A stretch of 64,000 bases of DNA, taken from Rhizonema sp. PD37 (GTDB lineage Bacteria; Cyanobacteriota; Cyanobacteriia; Cyanobacteriales; Nostocaceae). The notes below the pieces were generated by a model that was not told the DNA's origin, ran no database searches, and saw only the letters and a list, made by a program, of their open reading frames with translations. The DNA lies in NCBI GenBank assembly GCA_029379215.1, contig JAQYWO010000003.1, forward strand, positions 16,386 through 80,385, read 5' to 3'. A program made the position numbers and the translations under genes. Positions 38,862 through 48,136 of the stretch are shown here, in pieces; the stretch's first letter is position 1; each line of letters begins with the position of its first letter.

Positions 38862-39092
38862 AGAAGTGAAACTTACGTAATTAGGCTGTTAATCTGTAAA
38901 TTTGAAGACTTCAGCCTAACATTGTCGAGTGGCGATCGCCATCTGAAGAGGCAACAAAACACGGGTATCATCTAGAACATTAGTCAAATGTGATGAAGCA
39001 CCGCGTTTGTTGAACAATCAATTGGTGATAAGTGTCGCAAATATTTCTATGATATTATTCTCTGAATGCGACTAAAATGTAGAGGAAAAATC

Positions 39093-39368
39093 ATGTCTGA
39101 ACACAATAAAGTCGAACGAGCTGCTGAGTTTGGTGTCGATGCTGGGATTGATACAGCAGCAAACAGAATTACAAATGAAATTATTCATGCGGTTGCTTCC
39201 CATATTCCTGGTGGTCGAGCAATTGAGCCTTTTGTTGAAACTGAAGTTGATTTAATTGTTGATAACGCCATCAATCGGGAACTTCATAGGCGTGTAGAAG
39301 GTGTAGAAGAGGCGTTTGAACAGCCTCAGCATCACCAACACCAACACCATCATCAAGAAGAGTCTTAA
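39093..39368 (+). CDS. hypothetical protein with His-rich C-terminus
   Basis: The ATG at 39093 is chosen over 39066 because AGAGGAAAAA lies just upstream. The ~91-residue product is acidic and helical (VERAAEFGVDAGIDTAANRI, EVDLIVDNAINRELHRR) and ends in a His/Gln run (HHQHQHHHQEE), which could bind metal. No membrane segment. An intrinsic terminator at 39491-39526 follows. I do not recognise the family; the small size and well-defined flanks support a real gene. Confidence 0.6.
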   Translation: MSEHNKVERAAEFGVDAGIDTAANRITNEIIHAVASHIPGGRAIEPFVETEVDLIVDNAINRELHRRVEGVEEAFEQPQHHQHQHHHQEES

Positions 39369-39490
39369 GGTTAAACGAGTCGAGACTAAGAGAAAAACGA
39401 AGTCAACGACCTACACTGACTGATTAAGCAGAATAGTATCCGCATGTGAATTGCGTCTCCATCACGCAACTACCTATTCTCCTCAATCAT

Positions 39491-39526
39491 CCCCTGTAAT
39501 CCAATGCAGTTTACAGGGGTATTTTG
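39491..39526 (+). terminator. intrinsic terminator
   Basis: CCCCTGTAA (39491-39499) pairs with TTACAGGGG (39511-39519), followed by TATTTTGTT. It ends the transcript of the His-rich protein gene. Confidence 0.75.
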
Positions 39527-39647
39527 TTGTTTGTGAGGCACAACGAGAAAATCATGATAAGAAATGCAAATTTTAGTAATTAAGGTGTAGCGATCGCCAC
39601 TAAAAATTTGTCAAATTTCCAGCCTGATTTTCCTTTGCTGGTTCCGC

Positions 39648-40454
39648 CTACTTTAGTTCCTGCATACTTCTAACGACTTTAACCACCTGCTTTCTGGGTG
39701 CCAATTTGACAAGATGAACTAGAATCTGATTTTTCAAACCAGGGATGACAACAGTTTTGTTTGCCATTAAACCAAGATAGCCAATCTTAGCCACAGTTTC
39801 CGCATCCATCATTTTCTTACCCTTAACCAGTTTTGTGTCTGCCATTCCGGTTCTTTCATGAAATGGTGAATGTGTTGGCCCAGGACAAAGAACGGTGACG
39901 GTAACACCTGTACCCTCTAACTCATTTGCTATCGCTTCTGAGAAAGATAAGATATAGGCTTTAGTCGCGAAATAAACTGCCATAAAAGGGCCTGGTTGAA
40001 AGGCTGCAGTGGAGGCGACGTTCAATATTTTTCCCTCACCCTGCTTTACCATGTCTTTGAGGAATAACTTAGTTAAATGGGTAAGACATACTAAGTTTAC
40101 CTGAAGCATTTCTAGTTCACAAGTGAGGTCTGTTTCGTTAAATAACCCATGATTACCAAATCCGGCATTATTTACCAGCACATCAATATTGATAGATGCT
40201 TGTTGTAATTCTGTAAAAATTTCTTTTGGTGATGTTGAGATGGATAAATCTTTGACAATAGTTTGGCAAAAGATGCCAAATTCTCGCTCAAATTCAGCAG
40301 CAACTTCAACGACTTTTTGTTCTCTGATATCAACTAATACGAGATTGTATTTATCACGAGCAAAATTACGTGCTAATTCGTAGCCAATGCCACTAGCTGC
40401 TCCAGTAACAAGAGCAGTTTTTGCTTGCTGAGTTTGATGATGTGTTGAGTTCAT
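39648..40454 (-). CDS. short-chain dehydrogenase/reductase (classical SDR)
   Basis: NAD(P)-dependent oxidoreductase of unknown substrate. The 268-residue protein has the cofactor loop TGAASGIG (about 18-25), the NNAGFG strand end, the catalytic Ser in NVASTAA and the YFATK motif (Tyr-x-x-x-Lys). The arrangement and the C-terminal LAPRKQVVKVVRSM resemble the DltE/YqjQ-type SDR group, whose substrates are often lipids or are unknown. ATG start at 40454. Stand-alone on the minus strand; a terminator (40504-40546) lies just upstream, so it has its own promoter. Confidence 0.9.
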   Translation of the reverse strand: MNSTHHQTQQAKTALVTGAASGIGYELARNFARDKYNLVLVDIREQKVVEVAAEFEREFGIFCQTIVKDLSISTSPKEIFTELQQASINIDVLVNNAGFGNHGLFNETDLTCELEMLQVNLVCLTHLTKLFLKDMVKQGEGKILNVASTAAFQPGPFMAVYFATKAYILSFSEAIANELEGTGVTVTVLCPGPTHSPFHERTGMADTKLVKGKKMMDAETVAKIGYLGLMANKTVVIPGLKNQILVHLVKLAPRKQVVKVVRSMQELK

Positions 40455-40503
40455 ATGAGAAAACTTACCTCATTAGTCTAAGAAATTAAAATAATTTCAT
40501 CTC

Positions 40504-40546
40504 AAAAAAAATGGATTGTTTTGCCTACAAGCGAAACAATCCATTT
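40504..40546 (-). terminator. intrinsic terminator of the KimA-like gene
   Basis: On the minus strand AAATGGATTGTTT pairs perfectly with AAACAATCCATTT (arms 40534-40546 and 40509-40521), followed by a run of T (40504-40510 complement). It sits 30 bp after the stop at 40576. Confidence 0.85.
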
Positions 40547-40575
40547 ACTATTACATCTAAAACTTTCTTCTATTG

Positions 40576-42417
40576 TTACAGATAATACCTAACAGTGGTA
40601 ACAACCCGACTTTTCTGCGATCGCAAAGCCGTCTTTAAGAACAATGCTGTTTGATTGTGCAAAAAACTCTCCCACCAATTACGTGGTACAAAAGCGGGAA
40701 TAATGACGGTTGTAAAGACACCTTTATGACGATCTTCAAAAGCAGTGATAAAATCGATAGTTGGTTCAATTAAAGCGCGATAAGGAGAGTTGATAATTTC
40801 TAAATCAATATCAGACTCTAGTTTTCGCCATTGTTCTTGCAGTTTTTCCTTATCTGTATTACCAATATCTACATGCACTGCAACAATTTCATCGGCAATA
40901 GTGCGTGCATAGTCTAAAGCATCTGCCGTTCCTCGGTTAAGTTGTCCGACAACAACCACCGCAGGGTGAGTCACTACTGCTGGTTTAGGTCTCGGAAGAT
41001 AACCTCTAGGTGGCATTGTATCAAGACTGAGACGTTCTGCTACATGTATGTAGTGGCGGCGAATGGCTAAAAATAAACTCACTATCAAAGGAATTGCGAC
41101 TGCAACCACCCAAGCACCAGCAAGAAACTTTGTCTGTAAGATCACCAGCAGAACGACCGCTGTCGTAACACTTCCCAAGCCATTCATTACAGCTCTTGCT
41201 TGCCAACCCGGTGAACGTTCATTGAACCAGTGACGTACCATCCCGCCTTGGGAGAGGGTAAAGGAAGTAAAAACACCTACGGCATAAAGAGAAATCAGCT
41301 TGTCCACACTGCCGTTGAAGACAACGACCAAAGCACCACCAAACACGCTGAGCAAAATAATACCGTTGGAGTAGACCAAACGCTCACCGAGGAGTGCTAA
41401 CTGCCGGGGCAAAAATCCATCTTGGGCTAAAAGCGAGGAAAGTCTGGGAAAGTCCGCATAGCTGGTATTAGCTGCTAATAGTAAAATCAACAGCGTGGCA
41501 ATTTGGACAAAGTTGTAAAATATACCATTGCCTAAGACATTGTGACTCAACTGAGAAATGACAGTTTCTTTTGCGTTGGGAACAATCTGATAAACGTTGG
41601 CTAAATGAGTGATGCCGAGAAACATTAAACCCAGAATCAAGCCCATGTAGAGCATAGTGAGACGGGCATTTTTCCATTCTGGAGGCTTAAAAGCTGGAAC
41701 GCCATTTGATATTGCTTCTACCCCTGTGAGGGCTGCACATCCCTGAGAAAATGCCCGCAAAATCAAAAATAAACTTAGTGGTTCTGTCGCAGGGAAACTA
41801 GGAGGAATTGCGTGAATTTGTCCGGTAGCCTGTTTGTAGAAACCCACAGCAATCATAATAAAAACACTGACAATAAAGGCATAAGTAGGAATCATAAAAA
41901 TTTTGCCTGATTCCTTTACACCTCTTAAATTTGCCAGCATGATTAAGACAATAAACAGCAAGCAAAGTTCTACTGAGAAATGTCGCAACGGTTGCAACGC
42001 TGGAATTGAAGTGAGGTTATCTACCCCAGAAGCAATACTGACAGTTACCGTCAGCACGTAGTCAATCATCAGCGCTGCACCAGCTGTTAAACCTGGATAA
42101 ATTCCCAAGTTATCTTTAGCAACGATGTAAGCTCCACCGCCACTAGGATAGGCGCGGATTGTTTGTTGGTAGGATAGGGTAATTATCAGTAGCAGTAAAG
42201 AGATCGCCAAAGCAATCCAGATAGATCCACCGATAACAGCGCCACCTGCTAGCACTAAAACTTTGAGAATTTCTTCGGTCGCATATGCTACCGAAGACAG
42301 AGCATCAGAAGAAAGAACCGCTAAAGCTGCTGCTTTGCCCAACCGTTCTTCACTATGAGCACTTGTTGGTAGTGTGCGACCTAATAAAAACTGCTTTATT
42401 CGAGGGTATAAGGACAT
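40576..42417 (-). CDS. APC-superfamily potassium transporter, KimA-like (paralog 1)
   Basis: KimA is a proton-coupled potassium importer; in Firmicutes it is controlled by cyclic-di-AMP. The start at 42417 (MSLYPRIKQFLLGRTLP) is chosen because the paralog at 43538-45373 begins MSFYPPLKRFLLGRTLP. The ~613-residue protein has twelve membrane segments, the APC start LSSDALSSVAYATEEIL, SYQQTIRAYPSGGGAYIVAK and LLAANTSYADFPRL, and a ~150-residue cytosolic tail with a universal-stress-protein-like fold (GQLNRGTADALDYARTIADE). This matches KimA. The second copy is 1.1 kb away in the same orientation. Substrate in this organism is inferred from family. Confidence 0.88.
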   Translation of the reverse strand: MSLYPRIKQFLLGRTLPTSAHSEERLGKAAALAVLSSDALSSVAYATEEILKVLVLAGGAVIGGSIWIALAISLLLLIITLSYQQTIRAYPSGGGAYIVAKDNLGIYPGLTAGAALMIDYVLTVTVSIASGVDNLTSIPALQPLRHFSVELCLLFIVLIMLANLRGVKESGKIFMIPTYAFIVSVFIMIAVGFYKQATGQIHAIPPSFPATEPLSLFLILRAFSQGCAALTGVEAISNGVPAFKPPEWKNARLTMLYMGLILGLMFLGITHLANVYQIVPNAKETVISQLSHNVLGNGIFYNFVQIATLLILLLAANTSYADFPRLSSLLAQDGFLPRQLALLGERLVYSNGIILLSVFGGALVVVFNGSVDKLISLYAVGVFTSFTLSQGGMVRHWFNERSPGWQARAVMNGLGSVTTAVVLLVILQTKFLAGAWVVAVAIPLIVSLFLAIRRHYIHVAERLSLDTMPPRGYLPRPKPAVVTHPAVVVVGQLNRGTADALDYARTIADEIVAVHVDIGNTDKEKLQEQWRKLESDIDLEIINSPYRALIEPTIDFITAFEDRHKGVFTTVIIPAFVPRNWWESFLHNQTALFLKTALRSQKSRVVTTVRYYL

Positions 42418-42489
42418 ACAAAGTCCACTAAGCAAGGGTTTTTACTCCCTGCTCAGTAGGATAAGTAGTTAACCCCAGAGCAAGGAATA

Positions 42490-42510
42490 TAGCAATTTTG
42501 GCAGATTCCC
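42490..42510 (-). promoter_or_regulatory. conserved upstream element of the KimA-like gene 1
   Basis: GCAATTTTGGCAGATT lies about 75 bp upstream of the start; GCAATTTTGCCAGATT lies at nearly the same distance (about 73 bp) upstream of the second KimA-like gene. The rest of the two leaders differs, so this block may be a promoter part or an operator shared by both. Function is inferred. Confidence 0.4.
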
Positions 42511-42590
42511 AAGCAATTAACCTAAAAATTTATTTAAGTACAAATGAGAGCGGCAAATGGATGAATCCGGGTTAACAGCGCTTATTTTGT

Positions 42591-43157
42591 TTAAGCCCCA
42601 CTATTCCTTTTTATATTCTGGTGATAATGCTTCAAATTAGCTTGATAAAACGATGGGTTACGGCGGGCTAAATCAGTCTTAGCTAATGGAATGAATTGAC
42701 CCCGTGAGTTACGAAAATCAATAAGTTGCTTATGAAGTGCAAAGATTTCCCAAAAGTGATTACCTCTTTCAAACAAAATTTTATCCTGTACTTGTGGGGT
42801 GTTAACGAGTAGAAAGAATTGGTAGGCAAAGACGCGGTTAATTAAATGTAAATTGATCACATTAGTATCAAGTAAAGTCTTTATACGTTCAAAGAAATTG
42901 AAGCATTCTATAAAAGCATTTCGCATCTCTAGATGGTTATTGTCGAGGTATTTGAGTTGCTCCGGCTGCTCAAGCTGCTCAAACACTTTTGAAAATTGAT
43001 GGAACTCCCTTTGTAATTCATTGATGAACTGGGCTTGCATGAAGCGACGAGAATCTGTAATTTGACGAGATACAAATACAAGGTTAATTGCTGTAACTGT
43101 TGTGTAGACGAGTGTAGCGAGTGCTGAAATGGCTACCCAGAAATTTTCTGTGTTCAT
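42591..43157 (-). CDS. hypothetical membrane-anchored protein, 188 residues
   Basis: One N-terminal membrane segment (residues 5-30, FWVAISALATLVYTTVTAIN) is followed by a helical cytoplasmic domain rich in aromatic residues (LQREFHQFSKVFEQLEQPEQ, CFNFFERIKTLL). This layout resembles DUF4760-like proteins of unknown function. ATG start at 43157. It lies between the two KimA-like genes on the same strand, so co-transcription with the first is possible but there is no motif linking it to potassium transport. Confidence 0.6.
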   Translation of the reverse strand: MNTENFWVAISALATLVYTTVTAINLVFVSRQITDSRRFMQAQFINELQREFHQFSKVFEQLEQPEQLKYLDNNHLEMRNAFIECFNFFERIKTLLDTNVINLHLINRVFAYQFFLLVNTPQVQDKILFERGNHFWEIFALHKQLIDFRNSRGQFIPLAKTDLARRNPSFYQANLKHYHQNIKRNSGA

Positions 43158-43254
43158 AACTATAGCTAATACTTCCCACCTGCGAATGGCACTTCATTAT
43201 TCTCTAACGCTCAACTGGAATTCCGGAGAGCTAGCTCTTGAAGGCACAAGAGGA

Positions 43255-43420
43255 GGGTTGAAAGCAAAGCTTTACCTCATCAGCATTTGCTCTTGAATGC
43301 CGCTCGTGCAGTGCTGCAATCAGCACGTCTTTGTTAGCAAAGTATTGATAGAGCGAGCTGACGCTGATGCCAGGCGATTCCGCAAAGAGGTTGGTGTTGG
43401 TGCGGGTATAGCTTTGTGCG
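43255..43420 (-). pseudogene. fragment of a TetR-family regulator (DNA-binding part only)
   Basis: Read on the minus strand, the sequence gives RTNTNLFAESPGIS then VSSLYQYFANKDVLIAALHE, the helix-turn-helix block of TetR regulators (usual form: AGVSxGSLYQYFxNKDALIAALxER). The N-terminal start and the whole ligand-binding domain are missing and stops bound the frame. It lies upstream of the first KimA region and downstream of the second, so an old regulator gene was probably lost there. Confidence 0.65.
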
Positions 43421-43445
43421 GCTTAGCCCGCTAGAGACGGCGACT

Positions 43446-43500
43446 GGTGTGGGTAGTTCAGTTCTAAATTTATTGCATCTTCATATAGAACTGGTATTAC
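43446..43500. repeat. dispersed repeat, copy 1
   Basis: A block of about 55 bp from TGGTGTGGGTAGTTCAG to GAACTGGTATTA, partly palindromic, is shared with 58411-58465. CAGTTCTA/TAGAACTG arms can pair. No coding capacity. Confidence 0.6.
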
Positions 43501-43537
43501 GTCTCTTCATATTACTGAGACTTTCGTTCAGCACTTG

Positions 43538-45373
43538 TCATAAATAATACCTAACAGTAGTCACAACTCTGCTTTTCTTAGCCCGTAAAGCTGTCTTTAA
43601 AAACAATACTGTTTGATTGTGCAAAAAACTCTCCCACCAATTACGTGGTACCAAAGCGGGAATAATGACTGTTGTGAAAACACCTTGATGAAGCTCTTCA
43701 AAATCACTGACAAATTTGATAATTGGTTCAATTACAGAGCGATAAGGTGATTCGATGATTTCTAAAGGAATATCTTGCTCTAATTGTCGCCATTCTTCTT
43801 GCAGTCTTTCCTTGTCTGTATTACCAATATCTACATGCACTGCCACAATTTCATCGGCAATAGTACGTGCATAGTCCAAAGCTTCTGCCGTTCCTCGGTT
43901 AAGTTGTCCGACAACAACGACAGCTGGGTGAGTCACAACTGCTGGTTTGGATCTGGGAAGATAACCTCTAGGCGGCATTCCCTTAAGGCTGATACTTTCT
44001 GCTACATATTGATAATGACGACGAATGGCAAAAAATAGGGCGACAAGCATTGGAACTGCTACCACCACCAACCAAGCTCCTAACAGGAACTTTGTGGAGA
44101 TGATCACACACAGAACGACTGCTGTCGCAATAGCTCCCAAACCATTCATTAAAGCACTTGCAAGCCAACCAGATGACTTTTCTCTGAACCATCGGCGTAC
44201 CATCCCAGCTTGAGACAGAGTAAAAGATGTAAATACGCCCACTGCATATAAGGGAATCACAGCGTTGACTTGCCCTTTGAAGATCACCACCAAAATAGCA
44301 GCACAGAGGCTGAGGAGAATGATCCCGTTGGAGTACACTAAGCGATCGCCCAATAATGCTAATTGTCTGGGTAAAAATCCATCCCTTGCCAAAAAGTAAC
44401 AAAGTCGGGGAAAGTCTGCATAGCTGGTATTAGCAGCTAAAAGTAAGATTAACAGCGTGACAACTTGCAGAAAACCGTGAAACAGTCCATTTCCAAAAAT
44501 ATCCCTACCTAACTGAGAAACTAAGGTTTCTCCTTCTATGGGAATGATGTGATAAACCTGCGACAGGTAGGTGATTCCGATAAACATTAGTCCCAGAATC
44601 ACTCCCAAATACATCAATGTCAGGCGAGCATTTTTCCACTCTGGTTCTTTAAAAGCTAAAACTCCATCGGATATTGCTTCCACTCCTGTCAGCGCCGTAC
44701 ATCCAGCCGAAAAAGCTCTCAAAATAAAAAACAAACTCAGTCCTTCTTTGACAGGAATACTGGGATAATTGGTTGAAATGTGCCCAGTCGCTTGTTTAAA
44801 CAAACCGAAAGCAATCAAGATAAAAATACTCACAATAAAAGTATAAGTAGGAATCATGAATATCTTGCCTGATTCCTTTACACCCCGAAGATTTGCGAGC
44901 GTCAACAGAAAAATAAAAATCAAACAAAGGCTGACTGTGAATGGTAACAGGGAAGGAACCAATGAGGTGAGGGCTGCTGTACCTGCAGAAACACTAACAG
45001 TGACTGTCAAGATATAGTCAATCATCAGAGAACCCCCTGCCACTAGTCCTGGATAGATTCCCAGATTTTCTCTAGCAACAATGTAGGAGCCACCGCCTTG
45101 AGGATAGGCGCGAATGGTTTGGCGGTAAGACAGCACAACTATTGCCAGCAGGATCATAATGGCGATCGCAATCGGCACAGACAACCCAAGAGGAGTGCTT
45201 CCTGCCAGTACTAAAACTAATAAAATTTCTTCTGTAGCATAAGCAACTGAGGAAAGAGCATCAGAAGAAAGAACCGCCAAAGCGGCAGCAATACTCAATC
45301 TTTCTTCAGCATGAGCACTTGTCGGTAATGTTCTACCGAGTAAAAATCGCTTGAGCGGTGGGTAGAAGGACAT
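43538..45373 (-). CDS. APC-superfamily potassium transporter, KimA-like (paralog 2)
   Basis: 611 residues, clearly homologous along its whole length to the protein at 40576-42417: same start, same membrane blocks (LSSDALSSVAYATEEIL, SYRQTIRAYPQGGGSYIVAR, LLAANTSYADFPRL) and the same cytosolic domain GQLNRGTAEALDYARTIADE, ending VRYYL. Differences are spread over membrane and loop parts, for example SVPIAIAIMILLAI versus SIWIALAISLLLLI. This looks like an old gene duplication kept for different affinity or regulation. Potassium import is inferred from KimA. Confidence 0.88.
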   Translation of the reverse strand: MSFYPPLKRFLLGRTLPTSAHAEERLSIAAALAVLSSDALSSVAYATEEILLVLVLAGSTPLGLSVPIAIAIMILLAIVVLSYRQTIRAYPQGGGSYIVARENLGIYPGLVAGGSLMIDYILTVTVSVSAGTAALTSLVPSLLPFTVSLCLIFIFLLTLANLRGVKESGKIFMIPTYTFIVSIFILIAFGLFKQATGHISTNYPSIPVKEGLSLFFILRAFSAGCTALTGVEAISDGVLAFKEPEWKNARLTLMYLGVILGLMFIGITYLSQVYHIIPIEGETLVSQLGRDIFGNGLFHGFLQVVTLLILLLAANTSYADFPRLCYFLARDGFLPRQLALLGDRLVYSNGIILLSLCAAILVVIFKGQVNAVIPLYAVGVFTSFTLSQAGMVRRWFREKSSGWLASALMNGLGAIATAVVLCVIISTKFLLGAWLVVVAVPMLVALFFAIRRHYQYVAESISLKGMPPRGYLPRSKPAVVTHPAVVVVGQLNRGTAEALDYARTIADEIVAVHVDIGNTDKERLQEEWRQLEQDIPLEIIESPYRSVIEPIIKFVSDFEELHQGVFTTVIIPALVPRNWWESFLHNQTVLFLKTALRAKKSRVVTTVRYYL

Positions 45374-45441
45374 ACACAGTCAACCTGACACCTATTTTCA
45401 TATAGCTCTATGGCAATAAGACATTAGCCACGAACAGTCAA

Positions 45442-45462
45442 CATTGCAATTTTGCCAGATTA
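45442..45462 (-). promoter_or_regulatory. conserved upstream element of the KimA-like gene 2
   Basis: GCAATTTTGCCAGATT about 73 bp upstream of the start at 45373, matching 15 of 16 bases with the block at 42492-42507. Confidence 0.4.
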
Positions 45463-45483
45463 TTATACAACTGAGCTAAAATT

Positions 45484-46791
45484 TTACAGAAGAGGTAGCT
45501 GAATATTTTTACTACCTAATGAAGAATTTCGGGAATCCTGCTCATTAGTTGCTTTTTCCTCCCATATGTCTACATCGTCTACTAATAACTTGTTTGCAGC
45601 TTCCAGCATTGATGCCGCTATGTCTTTAAGATCTTCGCGGGTGGTTAAGTAAGTCTTTAAGGCTTCCATTGGATCGATGCTGCTACTTGCGCTTAATTCC
45701 GGAAGCCGAGGTCGAGCCAACTGGCTGACTAATTCTGGTTGAATAGTGTAAGTGTGTGCTGCACTTAAGGCTTGATGTATCGAGGTGTTATCGATTAAAT
45801 CCAACTGATCCGAACGGAGTTTGTAAATGAGTCGTACTACGGCGTCTTCAATATTATGCTTGGCGATCGCTTTGAAGAGTGCGGAAACTGGATCTTCGGC
45901 ACCGGATATATCCACCTCAATTGTGCGGAATGTCCGAACGGGTAAAGGGCAAAATTCCCACTTTACTTGACCCCGTTCCAGTTCTATCATGACATAGCCT
46001 TTGTCTTCCTTTTCTTCGCTAAAATCCACCCGTTCAATACTCCCTGGATAAATCACTGGCGGCTTGTTAGATTTATTCAAGTTCTGGTGGCGGTGGACAT
46101 GTCCTAAGGCTACGTAGTCAAAGTTGTCCCGCACCAGCAGAGAAACAGGAATCATAAAGCCTTTACCCACGGCTAAAAAGCGTTCGGCTCCCAAACTGGC
46201 ATTATCAGACATTAAGTGAGCCAAGAGAACAGTTGGGATATTCGGATCGAGGCGGCGAACTTCCCCTTCTAGGACAACTTTTAGGCGTTCAATTAACAAT
46301 TGGTTGACTTCTGCCAAAGATGAACCTTCAGTTTCAGTGCGAGTCATCAGGGTGGAACGAGTGAGCCAAGGAAGAGTGATAATCTGTATCAGTCCGTTAC
46401 GAGTTTGAATGCGGTGAGTCGTTAGTTTATCACCGACGATAAACCCTGGCACTCCTAAGGTACGGTAAATACACAGACTCGCTCCACCCAATCCTTGCGA
46501 ATGTTGATCATGGTTGCCAACAAGCAACACTGTAGGAATATTGGCATCCACGAGACGACGAAATTGAGCAGCAAAGACTTCCTGCACGTATGGCGGCGGT
46601 GTGGCATCGGGGAAGGCATCACCACCGAAGAGTACGATATCCACAGGCTCTGCCAATGCTCGGTCAATACATTTAGATAAAGTCTTGACAAAATCCTCCA
46701 GTCGTGTATTAAACCCTGTTTCCGGATTGATTCTTCCGTGAGAAAAGCCGCATCCTATATGGAGATCAGAGAGGTGGAGGATTTTAAGCAT
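45484..46791 (-). CDS. sbcD: DNA repair exonuclease, SbcD/Mre11-like
   Basis: Calcineurin-like nuclease that with an SbcC ATPase trims DNA ends and hairpins. The 435-residue protein has all five metallophosphatase blocks: DLHIG (8-12), FGGDAFPD, GNHDQH, HLMSD and GHVHRHQN. The C-terminal part is a capping domain. A tail from about 400 is polar (DVDIWEEKATNEQDSRNSSL). SbcC is not adjacent; in many cyanobacteria it is distant. ATG start at 46791. The window is rich in palindromes, which are natural substrates of this enzyme family, but that is coincidence unless tested. Confidence 0.92.
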   Translation of the reverse strand: MLKILHLSDLHIGCGFSHGRINPETGFNTRLEDFVKTLSKCIDRALAEPVDIVLFGGDAFPDATPPPYVQEVFAAQFRRLVDANIPTVLLVGNHDQHSQGLGGASLCIYRTLGVPGFIVGDKLTTHRIQTRNGLIQIITLPWLTRSTLMTRTETEGSSLAEVNQLLIERLKVVLEGEVRRLDPNIPTVLLAHLMSDNASLGAERFLAVGKGFMIPVSLLVRDNFDYVALGHVHRHQNLNKSNKPPVIYPGSIERVDFSEEKEDKGYVMIELERGQVKWEFCPLPVRTFRTIEVDISGAEDPVSALFKAIAKHNIEDAVVRLIYKLRSDQLDLIDNTSIHQALSAAHTYTIQPELVSQLARPRLPELSASSSIDPMEALKTYLTTREDLKDIAASMLEAANKLLVDDVDIWEEKATNEQDSRNSSLGSKNIQLPLL

Positions 46792-46882
46792 GTCTGTTAG
46801 TTGATAGTTATTTGTTAAGTATTGTGACTTGGTCTACTAATTACTATCAACTATCAACTATAAACTATCAACTAAGCACGGG

Positions 46883-47656
46883 CTAAATATGAATCCCACA
46901 TTCTGTTTTTCCAGTACCCCGCCAACGTCCGGCGCGTTCGTCTTCGCCTTCAGCGACTTTGGTAGTGATAGGTTCATCGCCAATACTAGGATAACCTTGG
47001 TCGTGCAAGGGGTTGTAGATAACGCCATGTTCAGCAACATAAACCCAGCTATCTTGGCGCGTCCAGTTTGCTAAAGGGTTGATTTTCAAGCGTCCTTTGC
47101 CATCTAATTCAAATACAGGCATTTCAGTACGAGTCACGGCTTGATCGCGACGGCGTCCAGTCAGCCAAGCAATTGTGTTGAGTTCTGCTAGACTCCGTTG
47201 TAAAGGTTCGATTTTAGTTAAATGGTGGAATTGGGCAATATCTGTATCCCAAAGAGCTTCGCCGTATTTTGCAGCAAAAGCTTCGCGAGTGTCTACATCT
47301 GGAATTTTGTAAGTATAAAGATCCAGATTGTAAATTTCTTTGGATTTCGCCACCAATTCTAGGGTTTGTGGAAAGTGGTATAGTGTGTTGAGAAATACCA
47401 CAGGAACTGGATGATTGAGATCGTGGTAGAGAATATGGGTGATAACTAAGTCGTCAACGTTAAAGGCGCTGGTTTGAATCAGTGCAGTTGGGATGTTCTC
47501 TACAGACCACTCTAGTATTTGTGTTGGATGGGCTTTGTTAAATTTATCGTTTAATTGCTCCAAGTCAAAGTTATTACTCTGGGCTGATTCTGTAGCAAGG
47601 GGTGTCGTAGTCATAGTTTTCTTGTCAAACTCTGTCTTTGCTGTATTAATACTCAT
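46883..47656 (-). CDS. cysH: phosphoadenosine phosphosulfate reductase
   Basis: Reduces PAPS (or APS) to sulfite using thioredoxin. Start set at 47656 (MSINTAKTEF); a start at 47614 (MTTTPLATES) is also possible. The ~257-residue protein has FLNTLYHFPQTLELV (the substrate-loop region), LTGRRRDQAVTRTEMP and the C-terminal catalytic ECGIH. No paired-cysteine motif (CC...CxxC) is present, so it is the PAPS-type enzyme without an iron-sulfur cluster. Located 91 bp from sbcD on the same strand, with no obvious functional link. Confidence 0.93.
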   Translation of the reverse strand: MSINTAKTEFDKKTMTTTPLATESAQSNNFDLEQLNDKFNKAHPTQILEWSVENIPTALIQTSAFNVDDLVITHILYHDLNHPVPVVFLNTLYHFPQTLELVAKSKEIYNLDLYTYKIPDVDTREAFAAKYGEALWDTDIAQFHHLTKIEPLQRSLAELNTIAWLTGRRRDQAVTRTEMPVFELDGKGRLKINPLANWTRQDSWVYVAEHGVIYNPLHDQGYPSIGDEPITTKVAEGEDERAGRWRGTGKTECGIHI

Positions 47657-47804
47657 CCTACACCATATTGGCACATAACCCGGTCGGAATTGTGTACTTG
47701 TTCTTTTCGGAAATTAGCACCTTTGTGAGCGAGATATCTTCTTTATTCCTCACAAACACGACGTAGTATTCTCTCTCCCATGACTGCGTGCCTTGGATGA
47801 TCAA

Positions 47805-48027
47805 TTAGTCAATGAGTTTGGCTGCTGCTTTCCGACGTGGGAGCCTGACAGATAACTGATCGCCTAGTCGAAACATGGCATTGTCCCAACCAGCTTCCAC
47901 AACTAGGTATCGGTAGATACGTCAGATCCGGGTACTGCTCTGCCAACAAATTGTAGACGAGGGGTAGCTTTGGGTAAGTGTTATGTAACGGTGTTCCGAT
48001 TGAATGCGATTTTTCATCTAACTTCAT
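47805..48027 (-). pseudogene. frameshifted N-terminal fragment of an aminoglycoside-phosphotransferase-like gene
   Basis: MKLDEKSHSIGTPLHNTYPK then LVYNLLAEQYPDLTYLPI is the N-terminus of APH-type kinases. After a frame change near 47905 the next phase continues with VEAGWDNAMFRLGDQLSVRL, PRRKAAAKLID and a stop. The combined reading resembles the standard order of the family (…LLAEQFP…, then DNAxxRLGDDLVVRLPR). The kinase active site (HGD…N, DFD) is absent, so it is only a remnant. Relatives have diverse substrates; resistance cannot be inferred. Confidence 0.65.
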
Positions 48028-48136
48028 AATTACCCCTTAAGTTAATTTTCATTTTTTCAAGATTTGTAAATCCATAATTTCTCAGGAATACTCGCTCAAA
48101 GCAAAAATGACGGAGTGTGGGCTGACAAAGGAGATA

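Noticed and set aside
42418..42590. ydaO-type c-di-AMP riboswitch before the first KimA-like gene
   Set aside because: The expected conserved blocks were not recognised; only a 16-bp block shared with the second paralog was seen.
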